This document shows, piece after piece, positions 25,145-32,666 of a DNA stretch of 35,549 nt. The stretch lies in contig VXMO01000060.1 in assembly GCA_009841045.1 (NCBI GenBank), positions 1-35,549 on the forward strand, in the 5' to 3' direction. Within the stretch, counting starts at the first letter, position 1; every line of letters begins with the position of its first letter. The notes below the pieces were generated by a model, which searched no databases, had not been told where the DNA came from, and saw only the letters and a list, made by a program, of their open reading frames with translations. Source of the stretch: Dehalococcoidia bacterium (lineage in GTDB: Bacteria; Chloroflexota; Dehalococcoidia; UBA6926). Position numbers and translations under genes: made by a program.

Positions 25145-25217
25145 TTTAAAGTTCGCGCTCACTCTTGGGTGGCTTGTGGTGACCGGCTCCGCGTTCCGGC
25201 TTTGGCGCTCAAGGCGT
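25145..25217 (+). repeat. GTTCGCG/CCGCGTTCC dispersed repeat, copy 1
   Basis: TTAAAGTTCGCG (core at 25151) and, 31 nt later, CCGCGTTCCGGCTTTGGC, then TCAAGGCGTC. Start of a near-tandem run of 74-77 bp period. Confidence 0.7.
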
Positions 25218-25221
25218 CTAC

Positions 25222-25296
25222 TCTTAAGTTCGCGATCTGACTTCGATCGTCCAAGGCATTGCCAGGCCGCGTTCCCGCTTTGGCAGCCAGAAGGCG
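25222..25296 (+). repeat. GTTCGCG/CCGCGTTCC dispersed repeat, copy 2
   Basis: TCTTAAGTTCGCG (core at 25228) and, 32 nt later, CCGCGTTCCCGCTTTGGC, with AGAAGGCG after it. Confidence 0.7.
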
Positions 25297-25301
25297 CTTC
25301 G

Positions 25302-25326
25302 GTTCGCGACCTCGTATACTCTTAAG
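25302..25326 (+). repeat. GTTCGCG/CCGCGTTCC dispersed repeat, truncated copy 3
   Basis: GTTCGCGACCTC then TATACTCTTAAG, ending before the second block. It sits about 35 bp ahead of tRNA-Pro. Confidence 0.45.
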
Positions 25327-25360
25327 CGAGCGGGCACAGGCCCGCCATTAATTTGTCGGT

Positions 25361-25434
25361 CGGGGCGTAGCGCAGTTCGGCAGCGCGCCGCGTTCGGGAC
25401 GCGGAGGTCCCCGGTTCAAATCCGGGCGCCCCGA
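25361..25434 (+). tRNA. tRNA-Pro (CGG anticodon)
   Basis: A 74-nt cloverleaf. The acceptor arms CGGGGCG (25361-25367) and CGCCCCG (25427-25433) pair fully, with A discriminator. The anticodon arm is CCGCG/CGCGG around TTCGGGA, giving anticodon CGG. The T arm is CCCGG-TTCAAAT-CCGGG. CCA is not encoded, unlike the tRNA-Glu at the window end. Confidence 0.97.
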
Positions 25435-25438
25435 TATT

Positions 25439-25512
25439 TTTAAAGTTCGCGATCAGTGTTGGGCTTTCGAAGGCGTTGGTCCGCCGCGTTCCGGCTTTGG
25501 CGGTCAGGGCGT
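25439..25512 (+). repeat. GTTCGCG/CCGCGTTCC dispersed repeat, copy 4
   Basis: TTTAAAGTTCGCG (core at 25445) and, 32 nt later, CCGCGTTCCGGCTTTGGC, then GGTCAGGGCGTC. It begins within ten bases of the tRNA-Pro 3' end. Confidence 0.75.
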
Positions 25513-25517
25513 CTTTG

Positions 25518-25540
25518 GATTCTTCGCTTCACTCAGGACA
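25518..25540. repeat. Short repeat, type B copy 2
   Basis: GATTCTTCGCTTCACTCAG then GACA, in the same composite repeat zone as the next palindrome. Confidence 0.6.
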
Positions 25541-25549
25541 ACCCGATGG

Positions 25550-25569
25550 ATTCCTGCTTTCGCAGGAAT
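25550..25569. repeat. Short palindrome, type A copy 2
   Basis: ATTCCTGC and GCAGGAAT around TTTC, preceded by CCCGATGG and followed by GAGGGG. Confidence 0.75.
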
Positions 25570-25593
25570 GAGGGGATTTTAGGGGAAACAGGG

Positions 25594-25923
25594 CTAGCTT
25601 GCGCGGCGAGAGAAGGCGTCTTCCTTGTCCAGTTTGGTGTAGGTTTTTTCGCCTTTCTTGGTCGGCTTGTACCGGCGCATGAATCCGCGCTCCTGCCCTT
25701 CGACTTCCTCGATGAGATCGGCTTCGATGAGGGCGCGGACGATCATCTCACCCATGTAGCCGCCGGCGGGGAGGTGGTGGCCGCCCATCGGCTCGCCCGT
25801 CTCCTTGAACACACGGCAGATGTCACGCAGGGCCTGCGCGGCCTCAATCATCATGCTCTCCATAACGCGGGTGACGACGGGCGTCCCACGCACGGTTCCG
25901 GTGAAATCATCGAATGCCGGCAC
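25594..25923 (-). CDS. Hypothetical protein, possible winged-helix domain
   Basis: A 109-residue protein of unknown family. It is a mix of helices (TRVMESMMIEAAQALRDICRVFKET) and a C-terminal stretch IVRALIEADLIEEVEG followed by FMRRYKPTKKGEKTYTKL, which looks like the recognition helix, wing and last strand of a winged-helix fold; basic residues cluster there. Start GTG 25923 has AGGGGAAA a few bases upstream, and the frame is bounded on both sides by short palindromic repeats, so it is probably transcribed alone. Codon use and G+C look like the neighbours. Function not assigned. Confidence 0.6.
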   Translation of the reverse strand: MPAFDDFTGTVRGTPVVTRVMESMMIEAAQALRDICRVFKETGEPMGGHHLPAGGYMGEMIVRALIEADLIEEVEGQERGFMRRYKPTKKGEKTYTKLDKEDAFSRRAS

Positions 25924-25944
25924 TGCTTTCCCCTGCTGCTGTGT

Positions 25945-25970
25945 GATTCTTCGTTGTGCTCAGAATAGCA
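25945..25970. repeat. Short repeat, type B copy 3
   Basis: GATTCTTCGTTGTGCTCAG then AATAGCA, directly before a type A palindrome. Confidence 0.6.
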
Positions 25971-25978
25971 CCCGATGG

Positions 25979-25998
25979 ATTCCGGCTTTCGCCGGAAT
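25979..25998. repeat. Short palindrome, type A copy 3
   Basis: ATTCCGGC and GCCGGAAT around TTTC, preceded by CCCGATGG and followed by GAGGGG. It lies between two minus-strand genes. Confidence 0.78.
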
Positions 25999-26021
25999 GA
26001 GGGGAGTGATGGACGCAGGGT

Positions 26022-26879
26022 CTATTCGTTGTTGTCGTCGTTGGTGGGCATGAGGTTTGTGAATGGGCGCAGCAGGCTTGTGAACTCCATCGGGAAGATG
26101 AACTTGGTGGACGAGCCGGACCCCAGGTCTTTCAGCGTTTCAAAGTACTGGAGGCTGAGGGTGTTGGTGTCGATGGTGCGGGCAACGCCTGAGATGCGGT
26201 CAAGCGCCGTTGCGAAGCCGTCGGCGCGGAGGATGGCGGCCTGTTGGTCACCCTCGGCGCCCAGAATCTCAGCCTGGCGGTCTCCTTCGGCGCGCAGGAT
26301 GGCGGACTGCTTTTCACCCTCGGCGACGGTGATGGCGGCCTGCCGCGTTCCTTCGGCCTCCGTCACTGCCGCGCGGCGGATTCTCTCCGCGGACATCTGA
26401 CGGTTCATGGCCTCCTGAATCTCGCGGTTGGGCTCCACCTCACGAATCTCAACCTGCGTCACCTTGATGCCCCAGCGTTCCGTGACCTCGTCCAGCTTGG
26501 CCCGCAGGGACTCGTTAATCCTCTCGCGCTGAGAGAGGACGTCATCCAGGTTCATCTCGCCGATGACCGCCCTGAGGTTGGTGGTGGCGATTCCGATCAC
26601 GGCGCTGCGATAGTCGACAACCTCAATCACGGACCTCTCGGCGTCGTTCTCCTGCACTCTCATGTACACGAGGAAATCGATGTCGATTGGCGCGTTGTCG
26701 AGGGTGATGTTGGTCTGACGCGGGATATCTATCACGGTCTCGCGCAGGTCTATCTTCTGCGTCGACTGGAACGGCCATACCAGCAGGTTGAGCCCGGGGT
26801 TTCTCAGACCTGAGTATTTGCCGAGCGTGAACACGGCCATTCGCTCATACTGCTTGACGACTGTTATGTACGGGATCAT
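26022..26879 (-). CDS. SPFH/band 7 (slipin-like) protein without an N-terminal membrane helix
   Basis: A 285-residue stomatin/prohibitin-homology protein, of the kind that forms membrane scaffolds with NfeD proteases. It starts VVKQYERMAVFTLGKYSGLRNPGLNLLVWPF, then DIPRQTNITLDNAPIDIDFLVYMRV and a long Glu/Ala/Arg-rich coiled coil (RIRRAAVTEAEGTRQAAITVAEGEKQSAILRAEGD, seven-residue periodicity). Slipins normally begin with a membrane helix; this one starts directly with the conserved strand, and AAGGAG eight bases before ATG 26879 supports that start. Membrane attachment may come from a hydrophobic patch or from the NfeD partner encoded 33 nt upstream. Confidence 0.9.
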   Translation of the reverse strand: MIPYITVVKQYERMAVFTLGKYSGLRNPGLNLLVWPFQSTQKIDLRETVIDIPRQTNITLDNAPIDIDFLVYMRVQENDAERSVIEVVDYRSAVIGIATTNLRAVIGEMNLDDVLSQRERINESLRAKLDEVTERWGIKVTQVEIREVEPNREIQEAMNRQMSAERIRRAAVTEAEGTRQAAITVAEGEKQSAILRAEGDRQAEILGAEGDQQAAILRADGFATALDRISGVARTIDTNTLSLQYFETLKDLGSGSSTKFIFPMEFTSLLRPFTNLMPTNDDNNE

Positions 26880-26887
26880 CTTGCATT

Positions 26888-26893
26888 CTCCTT
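26888..26893 (-). promoter_or_regulatory. Ribosome binding site of the SPFH gene
   Basis: The minus strand reads AAGGAG here, eight bases ahead of ATG 26879, fixing a start without an N-terminal membrane segment. Confidence 0.6.
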
Positions 26894-26912
26894 TCGCCGC
26901 TCACTGAACGGC

Positions 26913-28268
26913 TCATTCTACTCTTCTCACTTTCACGATCAGTCCGTCCATGTCAACGACGACGATACTCGCGCGTTCTTCAATCGGCTCGCCGGTGGCG
27001 GACTCGGCAGTCCAGATCTCTCCGTCAACGCGAATCGTACCTTGTGGATCGATACGATCAACAACCCTGCCTGGCTTCCCCAGGGGAGCTTTTGCGGGCG
27101 AGATGTAGTCGACTCCCCTGTATTGAGCCAGCGCCCGGAAGGTTAGGGCGAGGCCAGTGAATACGGCGGCGCCCGCGACGGCCAGCATCCAGTAGCTGAC
27201 ACGGAAACTGGGGGCATCAATGGCCGGGGGTTCAAAGCTGCCGAATAACAGGAAGCCCCCGAGGAGGAAGCTGACCGCTCCGCCGATGCCAAAGACGCTG
27301 ATTCCCGGGGCCTGCATCTCCATGTAGAAGAGGAACATGGCCACGACGATGAGGCCGAAACCGACCCAGTTGACGGGCAGGTGGCCGAGAGCGACGAAGG
27401 CCAGCGCAAGCGCAATGAGTCCGACGATGCCGGGCCCAAGGAGGCCGGGGCTGTAGAGCTCAATGATGATTCCCAGCCCGCCCACACTGAGCAGCAGGAA
27501 GGCGATATCGGGATTGGAGATGATGTCCAGGAACTGTTCCAGCGCCGTCTGCCCGATCTCCCGAATGTCCAGGTTCGCCGTTTCGAGGACCGACTCGCGT
27601 CCGTCAACCGTCACCACTCGCCCATCCAGGCCGGTGAGAAGCTCATTCATGTTCTCCGCCAGCAGGTCGATGATGCCCTCGTCAAGCGCCTCGGAGGCGG
27701 TATAGGAACGGGCTTCAAGGACAGTCGCCTCCAGCGCTTCCGGGTTGCGCCCGGTCCGCTCGGCGATGCTCCTGAGGAAGGCGGCGGCGTCCTGCCTCGC
27801 CTTGGATTCCAGCGTGTCAGGCAGGTCTTCGCCTCCGCCGCCGACCGGTGACGCCGCGCCGATGTTGGTGGCGGACGCCATGGCGGCAACGTGTCCGGCC
27901 GCCGTAATGAATGTGCCTGCCGAGGCAGCCTGCGCGCCGCTTGGGGCCACGTACACAACGACCGGAACCTCACTCGCAAATATCTCCTCAACGATGTCGC
28001 GGGTGGAATCGAGCAGGCCGCCGGGTGTATCGATTGTGATGACGACGATCTTGGCATTGTCCGCCTCTGCCCTGCTGAGCGCGCGGGAGACGTAGCGAGC
28101 GGTGACAGGTTCGATAGGGCCGTCGATTTCAACGAGGGCGGCGTGCCCACCCGAACGCTCCTGTTGGAGCGGCGTAGCGGAAATGGCGAAGCCGGCAAGC
28201 CCAACGACGATCAGGAGGGCGGCGATGAGGTGTCTCACGGTTCTTGCCAGGTTTCTTTCAGCTACCAT
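26913..28268 (-). CDS. NfeD-family membrane-bound serine protease
   Basis: A 451-residue NfeD1b-type protein (ClpP-class). A signal segment (residues about 13-30) leads to a ClpP-like protease domain: IDTPGGLLDS, then GAQAASAGTF with the catalytic Ser116 and ESKARQDAAAFLRSIAERTGRN with Lys156, matching the Ser-Lys dyad of archaeal NfeD proteases. Four or so membrane helices follow (about residues 255-375), then a C-terminal OB-fold domain with GRVVDRIDPQGTIRVDGEIWTAESATGEPIEERASIVVVDMDG. The SPFH gene 33 nt downstream is its expected partner, so they form a membrane quality-control operon. A TACTAT hexamer lies 7 bp before the ATG. Confidence 0.92.
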   Translation of the reverse strand: MVAERNLARTVRHLIAALLIVVGLAGFAISATPLQQERSGGHAALVEIDGPIEPVTARYVSRALSRAEADNAKIVVITIDTPGGLLDSTRDIVEEIFASEVPVVVYVAPSGAQAASAGTFITAAGHVAAMASATNIGAASPVGGGGEDLPDTLESKARQDAAAFLRSIAERTGRNPEALEATVLEARSYTASEALDEGIIDLLAENMNELLTGLDGRVVTVDGRESVLETANLDIREIGQTALEQFLDIISNPDIAFLLLSVGGLGIIIELYSPGLLGPGIVGLIALALAFVALGHLPVNWVGFGLIVVAMFLFYMEMQAPGISVFGIGGAVSFLLGGFLLFGSFEPPAIDAPSFRVSYWMLAVAGAAVFTGLALTFRALAQYRGVDYISPAKAPLGKPGRVVDRIDPQGTIRVDGEIWTAESATGEPIEERASIVVVDMDGLIVKVRRVE

Positions 28269-28366
28269 GCCGCCGATAGTACACGCTTATTCGTGACACC
28301 GCTCACCGAGACCAACGCTGTATCATATGCGCCTATGGGGGCCGCCCTTGCAGGCCGGCGTCGTCA

Positions 28367-29653
28367 ATGTCCACGCCACGCGAAACAGACACTCAACAAC
28401 AGCAACTCGAACAGACGCATAGAGCCGTCACGTCTCCGCTTGGCTCGCTAGCCGTCCCGAACTTCCGCAATTACTGGTTCAGCGCCGTCTCATTCGTGAT
28501 GGGTTGGCAGATCCTCCGCGTCCTCATCGCCTGGGAGGGGTATGAGCTAACCGACTCCGAACTGTTCCTGGGGTACCTGGGCGGCGTGATGGGGATTGCG
28601 ACCATCAGCGTGAACCTGATTGGCGGAGTGGCGGCGGACCGGGTGAGCAGGCTGGCACTGCTGATCACCACGCAGGTGTGCGCGACCATTACGGTGACCG
28701 TCCTGATGATGTTGACTTTCGGGGAGATACTCGCGCCCTGGCACCTGCTGGCGGCGTCCGCGGCCATCGGCATCATCCAGGGGATCGACCAACCGACGCG
28801 GACGGCGGTGGTGCCGGCCTTGATTCCCGACAGACGGCTGCTGATGAACGCCCTGGCATTCAGTTCATCCATATGGCAGGGGACGCGAGTGTTCGGGCCG
28901 GGGCTGGGCGGTTTCCTGATCGAACGCATCGGTTCCGCGGCGACGTTCGGAACGGTGACCGTGGGCTATGGTCTGGGGACACTGCTTCTCTTCTTCGTTC
29001 GGATTCCGCGTGTCGAGCGCGTGCCGGGGAATGTATTCAAGGAACTGTTTGAGGGGATCACGTTCATCGCGCGGCGCAACCTCTTCGCGAGCCTTATCCT
29101 GCTGACGTTCGTGGACAGTTTCTTCGGCGTGGCGTATTTCCAGCTGATGCCGGTGTTCGCGCGGGACATCCTGGGGGGCGGCGTGACGGAGATGGGCTGG
29201 CTGTTGTCGGCATCGGCGGCGGGCGGGCTCATCGGCACGGGTCTTGCGGCCTTCTGGGTGAAGGGTCGATGGCCGCTGATCATTCTTCTCGGCTGCGCGG
29301 GGCTGTTCGGCGTGATGGTGATGATATTCGCGTTCAGCGAGCTGCTATGGCTGTCGCTGGGGGCGCTATTCCTGTCCGGCACGTTCAACTCGCTCTCGCA
29401 GATCACGAACCTGACGCTGCTACAGAGCGCGGTGCCGGAGGAGCTGCGGGGCAGGGTGATGGGGGTGTTCAGCATGACGTACAGCCTGATCCCGCTGGGC
29501 GGGCTGCAAGTGGGGGCGTTGGCGGAGTGGCTGGGCGCGCCGATGGCGGTGGGGATCGGCGGGGGTGTCGCAGTTGTGTTTGCAATCGTTCTCGCGCTGC
29601 GAACGAGCTTTGCACGGGACGTGCGCGCGGCGGCACGCACGGCGGATGGGTAA
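28367..29653 (+). CDS. MFS transporter (MFS_3/EntS-like)
   Basis: A 428-residue carrier of the MFS_3 type, related to the gene at 19337. After a short polar N-terminus (about 28 residues, Gln rich) it has PNFRNYWFSAVSFVMGWQIL, GGVAADRVSRLALLI as motif A, GIIQGIDQPTRTAVVPALIP, and ending ATYGVFSMTY-like SLIPLGGLQVGALAEWLGAP. Such proteins often export lipophilic compounds or siderophores, but no substrate can be read. It is divergent from nfeD with about 100 bp between the starts. Confidence 0.9.
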   Translation: MSTPRETDTQQQQLEQTHRAVTSPLGSLAVPNFRNYWFSAVSFVMGWQILRVLIAWEGYELTDSELFLGYLGGVMGIATISVNLIGGVAADRVSRLALLITTQVCATITVTVLMMLTFGEILAPWHLLAASAAIGIIQGIDQPTRTAVVPALIPDRRLLMNALAFSSSIWQGTRVFGPGLGGFLIERIGSAATFGTVTVGYGLGTLLLFFVRIPRVERVPGNVFKELFEGITFIARRNLFASLILLTFVDSFFGVAYFQLMPVFARDILGGGVTEMGWLLSASAAGGLIGTGLAAFWVKGRWPLIILLGCAGLFGVMVMIFAFSELLWLSLGALFLSGTFNSLSQITNLTLLQSAVPEELRGRVMGVFSMTYSLIPLGGLQVGALAEWLGAPMAVGIGGGVAVVFAIVLALRTSFARDVRAAARTADG

Positions 29654-29663
29654 CTGCGTTACG

Positions 29664-29733
29664 GCTTAAGTTCGCGGTCCGGTGCCGACGGTCTGTTGAG
29701 TTGGTGTGCCGCGTTCCGGCGTGAGCTGCCGAA
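29664..29733 (+). repeat. GTTCGCG/CCGCGTTCC dispersed repeat, copy 5
   Basis: CTTAAGTTCGCG (core at 29670) and, 32 nt later, CCGCGTTCCGGCG. It lies between the MFS gene and the restriction gene, 4.2 kb from the tRNA-Pro cluster. Confidence 0.65.
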
Positions 29734-29750
29734 AGAATGTTAGACGTGTC

Positions 29751-30620
29751 TCACGTTGCCAGCCTGGATCGTATACTCTCTTCGAATTCAGTCAGCGTAA
29801 CAGGTGAGCCACCTGTCAATCCCTCAGTGGCCCGTTCAAGTGTCGTGACATGAACGTCGCCCCTAACAAGGCGAAAACGATTGCCACTATCATCCTCTTC
29901 AAAGTCAACAGTGAACCACGCAATGTCCCCACTGGATAGATCGTCAACCTCTTCCATATGTCCAAGCGATTCGAAGAATTGTTTGTCCACGACTACCGCC
30001 ATCTTTTTGCCCCATCGGCGGAGTGTCGGAACCTTGATCTGCAACTGCGGCATCAGTCTCTTTGGCCCACTACTTCTATAGTCCGGTCGGCGCACTTGAC
30101 CGGGGAACGGAGGTCGCTCTCCCTCGTAATTCCTGATGCTTTGAAACTCCTCGTTCATGCTCCTGCCGGAGAAGTAGACGGCCTGGATCTCGAGGGCGCA
30201 CCAATCAAGAGCCGAACCTCCGTTTTCTTGATTGACCAGAACCATATCGATTCGCCCAACGTTTGTATTTCCATCTTCAGCCCGCAAGAATCCAACCTCT
30301 GGGGCAATTTGAGGCGCAGAAGTACCCAGGACAGTCTCGCCCACCCATCTAAAGATGGTCATGTCCTCTTCAAATCGACGTGGGCAAAGAACCCTTAATC
30401 CAGCCTCATCACCTGAAACAGGTACGGCGATACCGTCGGCATCCTCATATGCCCTGAACGAACATACTCCGCCCTTCTTGGTGCATCTTCCGCCATTCAT
30501 TCGGAATGGGCAGCTATGGGAACCGGATTGGGCAGCATATTCACGGCGTTCTTCTGAGGTCAGTCCAACAAAGGATCGCCCATACCATTCCCCAATACCG
30601 AATCGACGCGACGACGTCAC
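29751..30620 (-). CDS. NotI-family type II restriction endonuclease (putative)
   Basis: A 289-residue protein resembling NotI-type restriction enzymes, which have an iron-cysteine site and a PD-(D/E)xK fold. Cysteines 37, 46, 53 and 79 (SCPFRMNGGRCTKKGG, GVCSF, LRVLCPRRF) are placed as for the metal-binding domain. The likely active site is Asp125 in VGRIDMVLV and Glu144 with Gln146 in ALEIQAVYFSG, a variant of the ExK ending. Start GTG 30620 overlaps the methylase stop by four bases. The R-M pair looks less G+C rich than its neighbours, suggesting horizontal transfer. Specificity cannot be read from sequence. Confidence 0.82.
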   Translation of the reverse strand: MTSSRRFGIGEWYGRSFVGLTSEERREYAAQSGSHSCPFRMNGGRCTKKGGVCSFRAYEDADGIAVPVSGDEAGLRVLCPRRFEEDMTIFRWVGETVLGTSAPQIAPEVGFLRAEDGNTNVGRIDMVLVNQENGGSALDWCALEIQAVYFSGRSMNEEFQSIRNYEGERPPFPGQVRRPDYRSSGPKRLMPQLQIKVPTLRRWGKKMAVVVDKQFFESLGHMEEVDDLSSGDIAWFTVDFEEDDSGNRFRLVRGDVHVTTLERATEGLTGGSPVTLTEFEESIRSRLAT

Positions 30621-31513
30621 AGCTTTAGCTCGTGTGACGTAATCAGCAGTTCATACATCACAGTATGGTGCGTGTTCTTCATTGCAACTCTGGCTAAGCG
30701 AAATCCGCGCTGTTGCGCCATCTCAACGATTTCGGGGCTCTCATCGTAAGTCATCAAAAAGGCACCCCGTACCTGTGCAACTCGGTCGAACAGATCCTCG
30801 TGATCAATTTCGTTGTATTCATACAGGCGTCTTCCTGCCCGTTTGCCGGCGGCGGTGTAAGGAGGATCGATAAAGAACACGGCGGACTCATTGTCTCTGT
30901 ACACATCCATCAAGCTCAGTCCATCCCCAAGGACAAAATGGAGATTCTCTGCATACCTGCCTATAGCTCGAATGCGAGAGGCGAGAGTTCTGGCATACCA
31001 GCGGGAGGAAATACCGTTGCCATTCTCCCCCCGTTTCATTACTGAAGCTCCTTTGGCCATGATTCCCCCTCGACTAACCCTGTTTCGTACCAGGGTGCGA
31101 AAGGCGGCATCAATACGTGCTGTTCCGGTATCTGCGAAAACGACATCGATATTCTCGCGAGTGGGGACGAAATTCTCTACGCGATGGGCAAAATCCTCAG
31201 TGTTGTCAATTATGCACTGCCAGAGATTACAGACATCAGGATCCCTCTCACAAAGCACCGCCTCGTCGACATAATCATCCATCACTGCCGTAAGTGATGC
31301 GCTGGCCCCACCCGCAAACGGTTCCACAAAGACTTTGGGACGAAAAGCCAAGCTCTCCAGATATCTCCGGATTTCAGGGGTCAGCCACGTCTTGCCGCCC
31401 GGGTAGCGCAACGGACTCCGTTGGGGGACGGACGCGACATTAACTACTCTGTCAGACAGCACAGGAATGGATGCCGTGACATCAGCCTTTTGGAGACGCA
31501 ACTGTGCAGTCAA
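30617..31513 (-). CDS. D12-class DNA adenine N6-methyltransferase of the R-M pair
   Basis: A 298-residue methylase of the D12/Dam class. PLRYPGGK (residues 34-41) and FVEPFAGGASAS (62-73) form the S-adenosylmethionine site, and FFIDPPYTAAGKRAG (DPPY at 216-219) is the catalytic motif IV of N6-adenine methylases. The NRVSRGGIMAKG segment in the middle is typical of the class. It protects host DNA from the nuclease encoded just after it, with a 4-nt overlap. The reading frame has no ATG near its start; TTG 31513 or the in-frame GTG 18 codons in are possible, so the N-terminus is uncertain. Confidence 0.9.
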   Translation of the reverse strand: MTAQLRLQKADVTASIPVLSDRVVNVASVPQRSPLRYPGGKTWLTPEIRRYLESLAFRPKVFVEPFAGGASASLTAVMDDYVDEAVLCERDPDVCNLWQCIIDNTEDFAHRVENFVPTRENIDVVFADTGTARIDAAFRTLVRNRVSRGGIMAKGASVMKRGENGNGISSRWYARTLASRIRAIGRYAENLHFVLGDGLSLMDVYRDNESAVFFIDPPYTAAGKRAGRRLYEYNEIDHEDLFDRVAQVRGAFLMTYDESPEIVEMAQQRGFRLARVAMKNTHHTVMYELLITSHELKL

Positions 31514-31621
31514 AGCCAGTACCCGCAGATATTCTTCTTCCTACGTCACACAATCATGTGCGCCTAGCCATTTGGGCGAGTTTAGCACATGGGTTTGCCT
31601 GCTGTCCTGTTGAAATGCACG

Positions 31622-31639
31622 TTCCTGCTCTTGCAGGAA
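31622..31639. repeat. Short palindrome, type A copy 4
   Basis: TTCCTGC and GCAGGAA around TCTT, in the gap between the R-M genes and fabI. Confidence 0.65.
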
Positions 31640-31710
31640 TAGTGCCAGTGGCGGTGGGGAAATGACATTGCCTCCACGCTACAATAGGAATCGCTGTGCT
31701 GGTGAGGCCC

Positions 31711-31739
31711 TAGATTCCTCGGCTGCGCTCGGAATGACA
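31711..31739. repeat. Short repeat, type B copy 4
   Basis: TAGATTCCTCGGCTGCGCTC then GGAATGACA. The rest of the 31514-31808 gap holds no recognisable gene. Confidence 0.65.
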
Positions 31740-31808
31740 GAACCGGGAAGGGAATGATTGAGAGAGCGGATGGAGTGACGGGGCGCGGCGGAAAGGCGAT
31801 GCCGGGAT

Positions 31809-32582
31809 ATGTATTCGATTGATCTTTCGGGGAAGAATGCGGTTGTGCTGGGGGTGGCGAATCACCGCAGCATCGCGTGGCACATCGCGCAGGCGCTGCA
31901 TTCCGCGGGCGCGAATCTGTATCTGACTTACCAGAATGAGCGGCTCGGCGACGGCATCCGCAAGCTGACGGACGAGATGAAGAACGTCACGCTCATCGAG
32001 TGCGACGTGTCCGAGGACGAGAATGTCGAGTCGGCTTTTGGGCAGATCGCGGCGGACGGGGCGTCCGTCGATCTGCTGATCCACAGCATCGCGTTTGCGA
32101 ATCGGGATGACCTGGGCGGCGATTTCTCGGCGACGGGGCGGGACGGGTTCAGGATCGCGCTGGAGGTGAGCGCGTATTCGCTCATCCCCGTCGCGCGATA
32201 CGCCGCGCCGCTGATGCCGGAGGGTTCGACCATCGTGACGCTGACGTTCCAGGCGTCGGACCGCGTGTTCCCCGGCTACAACATCATGGGCACGGCAAAG
32301 GCGGCGCTGGAGAATGAGGTGCGGCAACTGGCGTATGAGCTGGGGCCGCGCGGCATCCGCGTGAACGCGCTCTCGCCAGGGCCGCTGGACACGCTTTCCT
32401 CGCGCGCGATTCACGGCTATGTGGACATGAAGCGCATCCAGGCTGAGCGGTCGCCGCTTCAGCGCAACATCACGCACGATGAGGTCGCCAAGGCGGCGCT
32501 GTTCTTGCTGAGCGATCTTTCGAGCGGGATCACCGGCCACGTGCTGCCCATCGACGGCGGCTACCAAATCGCCGGCGTGTAA
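31809..32582 (+). CDS. fabI: Enoyl-[acyl-carrier-protein] reductase (NADH), FabI type
   Basis: A 257-residue short-chain dehydrogenase of the FabI/InhA type; it reduces the enoyl-ACP double bond in the last step of each fatty acid elongation round. GVANHRSIAWHIAQAL is the cofactor loop, VDLLIHSIAF is the central NADH site, and YNIMGTAKAALENEVRQLA carries Tyr157 and Lys164 (E. coli Tyr156 and Lys163). The residue aligned with E. coli Tyr146 is Phe147, as in InhA. Length fits FabI. Start ATG 31809; in the upstream gap only a type A and a type B repeat stand out. Confidence 0.95.
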   Translation: MYSIDLSGKNAVVLGVANHRSIAWHIAQALHSAGANLYLTYQNERLGDGIRKLTDEMKNVTLIECDVSEDENVESAFGQIAADGASVDLLIHSIAFANRDDLGGDFSATGRDGFRIALEVSAYSLIPVARYAAPLMPEGSTIVTLTFQASDRVFPGYNIMGTAKAALENEVRQLAYELGPRGIRVNALSPGPLDTLSSRAIHGYVDMKRIQAERSPLQRNITHDEVAKAALFLLSDLSSGITGHVLPIDGGYQIAGV

Positions 32583-32666
32583 TTTAATCATCGTTCAGAA
32601 TTTGGCAGCAATGATGCAGGCCCGTTGTTCAATGTCGATTCGTAAGTCCGCTCAACCGAGAATCCG

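Larger units (their letters stand above)
25081..25350. other. Noncoding stretch with a repeat cluster ahead of tRNA-Pro
   Basis: No gene is supported here. It holds copies of the GTTCGCG/CCGCGTTCC repeat and a small hairpin (25330-25335 with 25340-25345). TATACT at 25315-25320 may be the tRNA-Pro -10 element. Confidence 0.5.

Noticed and set aside
25145-25512. CRISPR-like regularity of the GTTCGCG repeat around tRNA-Pro.
   Set aside because: Only a few copies, blocks are imperfect, the tRNA interrupts the series, and no cas genes are nearby.
31710-32591. Long open frame opposite fabI (293 codons).
   Set aside because: It covers the whole fabI gene in antisense and its end runs into repeat DNA; no domain is seen.
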